A DNA stretch of 10,319 nucleotides, taken from NCBI GenBank assembly GCA_020848855.1, contig JADLHH010000143.1:1-10319 (forward strand), read 5' to 3'. The position numbers were made by a program, and so were the translations under genes. Positions 1 through 5,287 of this stretch are shown piece by piece. Position 1 is the stretch's first letter, and each line of letters opens with the position of its first letter. The notes beneath the pieces are model-generated. The model had not been told where the DNA came from. It was given only the letters and a program-made list of their open reading frames with translations, and ran no database searches. This stretch comes from Anaerolineae bacterium (GTDB lineage: Bacteria > Chloroflexota > Anaerolineae > Aggregatilineales > Phototrophicaceae).

Positions 1-646
1 CGATGACGACCTGCGCCCGGTGCGCCGGGAACTCGCCGTAGTCCAATGCCGGAATTCCCCAGCTATTCAACAACCGCGCCGGGCGTTCGTGACGAACGAC
101 GGCGGCGACGTTCGCGCCCGTTAGCCGCGCAACCTGCGCCGTCAGCAGCCCCAGCTTGCCCGTGCCAATCAGGATCACGCGGTCGCGCGGGGCAATCTGC
201 TGCGCTTCGAGGATTTGCAGCGCCGCCGCCAGCGGTTCGGTAAACACAGCGGCATCGTCGGAAATGCTTTCCGGCACAGCGTACAGATTGCGGGTCGTCA
301 GTTGAAGATAGTCGGCAAACGCGCCGGGATGCCGGTCGATGCCGATGGTCGTGCGGTTGCGGCACAGGCTGGGAATCCCGCGCAGGCACAGGTCACAATC
401 GCCACAGGCGACATTGATCTCCCCCACGACGCGCTTGCCCAGCCAATCATCCGAACCCGCCACGACCTCGGCAACGAATTCATGCCCCAGAATACCGGAA
501 AAGCCCATGTAGCCGCCGATCAGTTCGAGATCGGTGCGGCAGATGCCGGCTTTGCGAATTTTCAGCAGCGCTTCGTCACCGCGCGGCTGCGGTATCGGCA
601 CGTCGGTGTCGAACCGAAGCTGACCGTCGAGAACGAGCGCCCTCAC
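1..646 (-). CDS. Zinc-dependent medium-chain alcohol/polyol dehydrogenase, 3' part beyond window
   Basis: The first 215 codons of an NAD(P)-dependent MDR-family dehydrogenase, probably a soluble cytoplasmic enzyme that oxidises an alcohol or polyol. Catalytic zinc ligands are Cys36 (GICRTDL), His55-Glu56 (GHEF) and Glu137 (TEPLA). The structural zinc lobe has Cys81, Cys84, Cys87 and Cys95 in the standard C-x2-C-x2-C-x7-C spacing. The Rossmann fold begins at about residue 156 with GTGKLG (161-166), a GxGxxG motif. The N-terminal catalytic domain is complete; the rest of the cofactor domain and the C-terminus lie outside the window (full members have about 330-350 residues). The start is GTG, 3 nt after the secF stop, with a modest GGAAG about 10 nt upstream, so it is probably translationally coupled to secF. 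Substrate cannot be read from the sequence: threonine, sorbitol or generic alcohol dehydrogenase subgroups are all possible. Its place at the end of a sec operon is unusual and does not suggest a role in secretion. Confidence 0.9.
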   Translation of the reverse strand, partial: MRALVLDGQLRFDTDVPIPQPRGDEALLKIRKAGICRTDLELIGGYMGFSGILGHEFVAEVVAGSDDWLGKRVVGEINVACGDCDLCLRGIPSLCRNRTTIGIDRHPGAFADYLQLTTRNLYAVPESISDDAAVFTEPLAAALQILEAQQIAPRDRVILIGTGKLGLLTAQVARLTGANVAAVVRHERPARLLNSWGIPALDYGEFPAHRAQVVI

Positions 647-649
647 GAC

Positions 650-1606
650 TTACGCTTCCGAAGCGCCGGCAAGCGCCGGACGATGGCGGTTGATGAAGGG
701 GATTTCGCCCTTCTCCCACGACACCAGCAGCGGAACCGCGATGAAGATCGACGAATACGTCCCGGTCAGCAAGCCGACGAACAGGATAGCGATGAACTGC
801 TTGATCGATTCGCCGCCGAACAGCAGGATCGCCACCATGATGAAGAAAGCGTTCAACTGGGTCGCCAGCGAGCGGTGGATCGTCTCCAGAATGCTGCGGT
901 TGACGATGACATCGTACGGCTCGCCCAGGTGCTTCGGGATGTTCTCACGGATGCGGTCGAACAGGACGATGGTGTCCTGCACCGAGAAGCCGACGACCGT
1001 CAGTACTGCCGTCAGGAACAGTGCGTCGACTTCCCAGCCGATCACCAGCCCCGCCAGCGACATGATTCCGCACACCACCAGAATGTCGTGAACCATCGCC
1101 ATGATGGCACACACGCCGTAACGGAAGGCGTTCGGCACCTGCCGGAAGGCGATAACGATGAAGCCGGTCACGACGACGGCGGCGATCACAACAGCATAAA
1201 CTGCCGACTGTGTGACTTCGCGCCCGACCGTCGCCGACACCTGTTCGACGCGCAGATTATCGCGATCCAGCGGCGCAAGCTGGTCGAGCGCCGCGACGAT
1301 GCCGTTCTGGGTCTCCGGGTCTTCATAATTCGCGCGCACCGACCAGCGGAACTCATCGGCAGCGCCAACTGCCTGGATGCTGATATCGGTGCTGCCATGA
1401 CTCTCGAATACGTCGCGGACGTTCGACTCGGTCGCGCCAGCAGCGGTGAATTTCAGTTCGTACAGACTGCCGCCGACGAAGTCGTTGCTCAGCCGAAACA
1501 GGCTCCCGGTCGTCGAAAGCGAGTAGAGCATGATTAGAATGCCAGGGATGATGATCGCCGCCGAGAACAGTAAGAACCAGCGGCGTTTCTGGATGAGACT
1601 GAACAT
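650..1606 (-). CDS. secF: Protein translocase subunit SecF
   Basis: SecF, an RND-family membrane protein that with SecD and YajC uses the proton motive force to help preproteins through SecYEG. The 318 residues match the family length. TM1 is at about 10-30, followed by DFVGGSLYELKF (42-53), the SecF version of the DFTGG motif, and a short periplasmic P4 domain to about 125. Five further TM segments follow, about 134-154, 160-187, 195-215, 250-263 and 270-296. Recognisable conserved blocks are MVHDILVVCGI (171-181), VGFSVQDTIVLFDRIREN (205-222) and GTYSSIFIAVPLL (282-294). Position 210 is Gln where many SecFs have Asn in the S-x-N-D-T block. The ATG start has a perfect AGGAGG 5 nt upstream, which overlaps the secD stop codon, so the two genes are translated as a pair. 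The tail after 300 is short, polar and cytosolic. Confidence 0.97.
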   Translation of the reverse strand: MFSLIQKRRWFLLFSAAIIIPGILIMLYSLSTTGSLFRLSNDFVGGSLYELKFTAAGATESNVRDVFESHGSTDISIQAVGAADEFRWSVRANYEDPETQNGIVAALDQLAPLDRDNLRVEQVSATVGREVTQSAVYAVVIAAVVVTGFIVIAFRQVPNAFRYGVCAIMAMVHDILVVCGIMSLAGLVIGWEVDALFLTAVLTVVGFSVQDTIVLFDRIRENIPKHLGEPYDVIVNRSILETIHRSLATQLNAFFIMVAILLFGGESIKQFIAILFVGLLTGTYSSIFIAVPLLVSWEKGEIPFINRHRPALAGASEA

Positions 1607-1615
1607 GGATGCCTC

Positions 1616-3007
1616 CTAGACGCCCAGCAGCCAGGCGCGCTGGCTGAGCGGCTGCCGCAGCAGGTTCACGAGCAGAGTGAGGAACGCGCGAGTCACGACG
1701 ATGGCGGTGAACAGGTTGATGATCAATCCCAGCGCCAGCGTGACGGCGAAACCGGCGACGATGCTCGCGCCGGGCGTCTGCCCGAACAGAAACAGGATGC
1801 CGCAGATGATGATCGTCGAGAAGTTGGAGTCGCGGATGGACTGCCACGCGCGATGGAATCCGGCGTCGAGCGCGGTGTCGAGTGGGCTGCCGGCGCGGAT
1901 TTCCTCTTTGATGCGCTCGAAGATCAGGATATTGCCGTCGACCGCCGTCCCGATGGATATCAGGAAGCCGGTGATAGCAGGCAGCGTCAACGTCACGGGG
2001 ATGATCTTGAAAGCCGCCATGTTCAGCACCACGAACACCAGCAGCGCAAGATCGGCAGCGATGCCGGGCACGCGGTAGTAGATGAACATGAACATCAGCA
2101 CGACAATCACGCCGATGATGCCGGCGCGGATACTCAGGTTGACCGATTCCTGACCGAGCGTCGCGCCGACCGTCTCGGCGCTTTCGACGCGCAGCGGAAT
2201 AGGCAGCGCGCCGGAACGCAGTTGAAGCGCCAACTGCTGGGCTTCCTGCTGAGTGAAGCGTCCCTCAATGATGCCGCCGGTGTCCAGGCGCGAATTGATG
2301 ACGGGTGCGGACAGCACTGTGCCATCCAGCACGATCGCCAGCGGGTCGCCAACGTGGTCAGCGGTGAAGGGTCCAAACAGCGCCGTCCCATCGGTTGTCA
2401 GTTCGAAAGCGATCACCCATTGATTGTTGGTCTGAAGCTGCGCCGTCGCCGCCTGAAGCCCGGCGCCGGTCATCACCGTCGTAAACGGCTGCCCGGTATT
2501 CGGGTTCACCAGATGGTCGCCTTCGGCGTTGCCACCCGGCTGGTTCTCCAGTTGATAGGTGGTGAGAATTTTCCTGCCCGTGAATTCGGCAATCTGCCCG
2601 CTCATGCCGGAGAAATCGACAAATTCGAGCAGCGCTGTCTGCTGAATGGTGTCGATAGCTTCCTGCGGGTTCGAAACGCCGGGGAGTTCGACCAGAATTC
2701 GGTTGCTGCCCTGCACCTGCACGGTCGGCTCGGTGACGCCGAGAGCGTTCACACGACGGGACACGTTGTTCGCCGTCTGGCGCAGATCGTCTGCCGAGAA
2801 GCTGCCGGCGGGCAGTTCGGCGGTCAGCAGAACGCGCAGCCCGCCGACCAGGTCGAGACCGAGACTTTGCTGAACGTTGAAATTGATATCCGGCGTACCA
2901 TCGCCGTCGGAGTCAACATGAATGCCGGGGTTATCGGGCAGGATAACCCAGACCGCGAAGACCGTCACCAGAACGATCACGACCAGCCAGCGGAAGTTGT
3001 GGCTCAT
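1616..3007 (-). CDS. secD: Protein translocase subunit SecD
   Basis: SecD, partner of SecF in the proton-driven export complex. At 463 residues it is shorter than the Escherichia coli protein (615) but normal for bacteria with a compact P1 domain. TM1 is at about 6-23. The motif LGLDLVGGLRVLL (49-61) is the classic LGLDLxGG block, followed by RVNALGVTEPTVQVQG (85-100) and RILVELPG (103-110). The P1 head region contains DGTVLSAPVINSRL (228-241). The RND membrane core begins at about 295 with helices near 295-312, 315-333, 342-362, 397-412 and 417-447. Transmembrane motif GTAVDGNILIFERIKEE (353-369) holds the conserved Asp357. Two oddities: a D-x-D-x-D-G-x-x-D calcium-loop-like motif at 32-40 just outside TM1, and Gly358 where Ala is usual (VDAN). 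ATG start with AAAGG 6 nt upstream. It lies 36 nt after yajC and 9 nt before secF. Confidence 0.97.
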   Translation of the reverse strand: MSHNFRWLVVIVLVTVFAVWVILPDNPGIHVDSDGDGTPDINFNVQQSLGLDLVGGLRVLLTAELPAGSFSADDLRQTANNVSRRVNALGVTEPTVQVQGSNRILVELPGVSNPQEAIDTIQQTALLEFVDFSGMSGQIAEFTGRKILTTYQLENQPGGNAEGDHLVNPNTGQPFTTVMTGAGLQAATAQLQTNNQWVIAFELTTDGTALFGPFTADHVGDPLAIVLDGTVLSAPVINSRLDTGGIIEGRFTQQEAQQLALQLRSGALPIPLRVESAETVGATLGQESVNLSIRAGIIGVIVVLMFMFIYYRVPGIAADLALLVFVVLNMAAFKIIPVTLTLPAITGFLISIGTAVDGNILIFERIKEEIRAGSPLDTALDAGFHRAWQSIRDSNFSTIIICGILFLFGQTPGASIVAGFAVTLALGLIINLFTAIVVTRAFLTLLVNLLRQPLSQRAWLLGV

Positions 3008-3043
3008 AAGGACCTTTCAGAATAAGTGAGTATCCGGGATACG

Positions 3044-3349
3044 TTATCGATTTGCCAGCTCAGCACTGCGGGCGAGTTCTTCCGGGTCGTATGGACGCAT
3101 TAACGACGCGACCAGCACCCGAATCACGACGCCGTCGGCAATCTCGATGGTGGCGATGCCTTGTTCCGGTTCGACCGTGACGACACGCCCGATGATCCCC
3201 CCAAACGTGATCATCTCGTCACCAGGGTTCAGGGTGCTCACATACCTCTGCTGCTTCTGGAAGTCGCGCTGGCGCGGGTAGATGACGAGCGACCAGTATG
3301 CCCCCAAGCCGAGGATGAGCACGACACCCAACAGGATGATTTCTTCCAT
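3044..3349 (-). CDS. yajC: Preprotein translocase subunit YajC
   Basis: YajC, the small single-span accessory protein of the SecDF complex. It has 101 residues, typical of the family. One N-terminal TM segment covers about 3-23 and ends in YPRQRDFQKQQRY, matching the family pattern of Pro-Arg/Gln followed by a basic helix. Then comes the conserved small domain: LNPGDEMITFGGIIGRV (40-56), equivalent to the L-x-x-GD-x-V-x-T-x-GG-x-x-G signature, and a beta-rich stretch to about 84. The acidic tail PYDPEELARSAEL is cytosolic. First gene of the yajC-secD-secF operon, with a promoter 30-58 bp upstream. The Shine-Dalgarno is not strong: the AGGGTAGG stretch upstream of the ATG is the best candidate. 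Confidence 0.93.
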   Translation of the reverse strand: MEEIILLGVVLILGLGAYWSLVIYPRQRDFQKQQRYVSTLNPGDEMITFGGIIGRVVTVEPEQGIATIEIADGVVIRVLVASLMRPYDPEELARSAELANR

Positions 3350-3379
3350 TACCGCTTACCTACCCTGCCAAACGTGCCG

Positions 3380-3407
3380 ATTATAGCGCTGTAGTGAGCA
3401 CTTACAA
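3380..3407 (-). promoter_or_regulatory. Sigma70-type promoter for yajC-secD-secF
   Basis: Read on the minus strand: TTGTAA (3407-3402), a 16-bp spacer, then a perfect TATAAT (3385-3380). Transcription should begin near 3373, giving a leader of about 24 nt before the yajC ATG. The -10 is ideal; the -35 matches 4 of 6 consensus bases. No promoter as good is seen between yajC, secD, secF and the dehydrogenase, so this one probably serves all four. Confidence 0.75.
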
Positions 3408-3418
3408 CGGTCAGTTGC

Positions 3419-3447
3419 TTGACCAGAGGCGGCATACCCCCTACAAT
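3419..3447 (+). promoter_or_regulatory. Sigma70-type promoter for the secreted-protein operon
   Basis: TTGACC (3419-3424), a 17-bp spacer and TACAAT (3442-3447), each 5 of 6 to consensus with ideal spacing. Start of transcription is expected near 3454, about 25 nt before the ATG at 3479. The two -35 boxes of this promoter and the yajC promoter are 11 bp apart and point away from each other. The in-frame TTG at 3419 is this -35 box, which argues against using it as a start codon. Confidence 0.75.
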
Positions 3448-3478
3448 ACGTGCGGGTCAGAAGGCAGGGGTAGGACTC

Positions 3479-4489
3479 ATGCACAAAAAAGTCTTCTTGT
3501 TGGTCTTGCTGCTTCTGGTTGTGCTTCCGGTGAGCGCGGGCGCTCAGGTGCTGTCAAACAATTCGGGCGATGCCAATGCGCCCTGGCATATTATGGGTGA
3601 GCCATCGCTGGTGATCACCGGCTTTGACCTGAATGCGCTCGGCATCCAGCGCCCCGCCGTGATCGACAAAGTGAGCATCGCTGTACAGACGCCGGTTGCC
3701 GGCGCGACGGCGACAGTGGTTGTGTATCAGGATGCGAACGGCGGCTCGCCCATTGATGCCACGCTCGCCGGGTCGGAACAGGTGAGCATCACCCAGGCGG
3801 GAACGTTCACCGTGACGCTGACCAATCCGGTGACGATCAACCAGCCGGTCGTGTGGGTTGGGTTCTACCTGCCTGTCGATTTCACGTTCCTTGCTGACAC
3901 GTCAGGCACGTCGGTGCTGACGTACTGGGCATGGACGCCGGGGGGCGCGGTCGACCTGAACAATCTGTCGTCGGCGCAGGTGCTGGGTCCCGCCGATGGG
4001 ACAGCCCCGGTCAACATCAATATGAACGGCAAGGCGCGCATCACCGCCGAGATTACCGGAGCCAGCGGCGCGGGTTCGACGACGCCGACCGGTCAGGGAA
4101 GTGTAAACCTCGCCGTGATGCAACCATACGAGTTCTGCCAGGATGTTTCCCACGACCTCGACGACGAGTACGTCAGCTACAAGAACGCGATTAACCTGCA
4201 CTGCCAGATCGTGACCTCGTATCTCAGCCCGGCGGCGCCAGCCGGATACACGCAGCGCAGCGTGCTGTACGACATCCTCGCTTTCAAGGATGGCGGCGCG
4301 GTCGAGAAAGACCTGCTGGTGCGCGTCACCCACTGCATCCGCCCGGCGGCGGAAGACGTTGACCGTGCGGTGATCGGCAGCGCCTACGGCAACCCGCGTC
4401 AGTGGCATATCCTGACGACCCAGCGCTTTGGTGACCTGATCTGTGCCGAGGTGTCGCACATCGGAAATCTGGCGTACTTTACCCATTGA
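3479..4489 (+). CDS. Secreted protein of unknown function
   Basis: I do not recognise a family. The 336-residue product begins with a clear Sec signal peptide: MHKK, a Leu/Val-rich core (5-18) and a likely signal peptidase I site AGA|Q after residue 22. Residues 24-194 are rich in Val, Thr and Gly in alternating patterns typical of a beta-sandwich (for example ATATVVVYQD, TFTVTLTNP, VVWVGFYLPVDF). A Gly/Ser/Thr linker (195-207) joins this to a C-terminal domain (208-336) with four cysteines (220, 242, 286, 322), an even number that could form two disulfides outside the cell. There is no lipobox, no LPxTG and no later TM segment, so it is probably free or loosely surface-bound. The ATG is chosen because the signal peptide starts there, AGGGG/AGGA lies just upstream, and the promoter excludes a longer start. 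First gene of a probable three-gene operon with the NERD-like and GT39 genes. Confidence 0.85.
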   Translation: MHKKVFLLVLLLLVVLPVSAGAQVLSNNSGDANAPWHIMGEPSLVITGFDLNALGIQRPAVIDKVSIAVQTPVAGATATVVVYQDANGGSPIDATLAGSEQVSITQAGTFTVTLTNPVTINQPVVWVGFYLPVDFTFLADTSGTSVLTYWAWTPGGAVDLNNLSSAQVLGPADGTAPVNINMNGKARITAEITGASGAGSTTPTGQGSVNLAVMQPYEFCQDVSHDLDDEYVSYKNAINLHCQIVTSYLSPAAPAGYTQRSVLYDILAFKDGGAVEKDLLVRVTHCIRPAAEDVDRAVIGSAYGNPRQWHILTTQRFGDLICAEVSHIGNLAYFTH

Positions 4490-4529
4490 CGCATCACCGC
4501 CGACGATGCACTGAGGAAGGGCTGCGCAC

Positions 4530-5264
4530 ATGCGCGTCGAAACCAACGAGCGGCTGGCAGGTCGTAACCGGAAGCTCGCGCAGTATCTGTTTTTTGCTAC
4601 GTTCGGAATTCTGATTCTGGGTCTGCTGTTCATCAACCAGCAGGCAGCCACCGTGACCGAAGATACCATGATGACAGTCACGCTGCTGCAAGCCGCCGTG
4701 CTGCCGATTGCGTTCATCACGACTATCGTCTCGGTGCGCATGACGAACCTGTGGGTGCGCCAGCCGCGCCCCGAAATCGCCATCCGCGACGGGCTGAAGG
4801 GTATCAGCAACCGGAGCGTCCTCTACAACTATTTCCATTTCCCGGCGCGCCATGTGCTGATCGCCCCGCAGGGCGTGTTCGCGATGGTGACGCGCTTTCA
4901 GGAAGGACATTTCACCGTCGAGGACGACCGCTGGAAAACGCGCAAGTCGGTTGCGGGACGGATTTTCAGCATCTTCCGGTTCGACAGCATCGGCGACCCG
5001 ACCGCCGACGCGAAGCGCGCCGCCGCGCACGTCCAGAAGCTGCTCCAGCCGATCGCGCCGGGCATCGAGGTGCATCCACTGATCGTGTTCGTCGACCCGC
5101 GAGCGGAAGTCGTCGCCATCAAGCCGAGCGTGCCGGTCGTCTACCCGGCGGGCAAGCGCTCGCCGCTGCTGAAAGATGTGCTGAAGGATTACAGCAAGGA
5201 CAAGAACATGCCGCTGACTCCTGAGCAGATCGAGGCATTCGAGGCGGCGACGCTCAAGCGCTAG
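4530..5264 (+). CDS. Two-TM membrane protein with degenerate NERD-like domain
   Basis: A 244-residue protein with two N-terminal TM helices (about 17-36 and 47-69) and a cytosolic domain from about 90. The segment HVLIAPQGVFAMVTRFQEG (108-126) resembles the core of NERD (nuclease-related) domains, where a beta strand, P-x-G-V/I-Y/F and an E-x-K-x-x-x-G pattern follow each other. Later parts also fit: a helix AKRAAAHVQKLL (161-172) and the strand PLIVFVDP (183-190). Here the E-x-K pair of the presumed nuclease site is missing (M-V-T-R-F instead), so catalysis is doubtful; a structural or nucleic-acid-binding role is more likely. The ATG has AGGAAGGG about 8 nt upstream. It sits 40 nt after the secreted-protein gene and 23 nt before the glycosyltransferase, so co-transcription is likely. 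The membrane topology and gene call are sure; the NERD relation is a moderate-confidence call from motif resemblance. Confidence 0.7.
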   Translation: MRVETNERLAGRNRKLAQYLFFATFGILILGLLFINQQAATVTEDTMMTVTLLQAAVLPIAFITTIVSVRMTNLWVRQPRPEIAIRDGLKGISNRSVLYNYFHFPARHVLIAPQGVFAMVTRFQEGHFTVEDDRWKTRKSVAGRIFSIFRFDSIGDPTADAKRAAAHVQKLLQPIAPGIEVHPLIVFVDPRAEVVAIKPSVPVVYPAGKRSPLLKDVLKDYSKDKNMPLTPEQIEAFEAATLKR

Positions 5265-5287
5265 CCGCCACAGCCGAAGCGAAAGCC

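Noticed and set aside
215..1537. Long plus-strand open frame (440 codons) opposite secF and the dehydrogenase
   Set aside because: It lies antisense to two clear genes. The product is rich in Arg, Asp and His with no domain, as expected of a shadow frame in GC-rich DNA.
1853..3025. Plus-strand open frame of 390 codons opposite secD
   Set aside because: Antisense shadow of secD with low-complexity Arg/Asp/Gln composition and no recognisable fold.
3419..3478. Longer start (TTG at 3419) for the secreted protein
   Set aside because: The TTG belongs to the -35 box and the segment would place 20 polar residues before the signal peptide; transcription should start near 3454.
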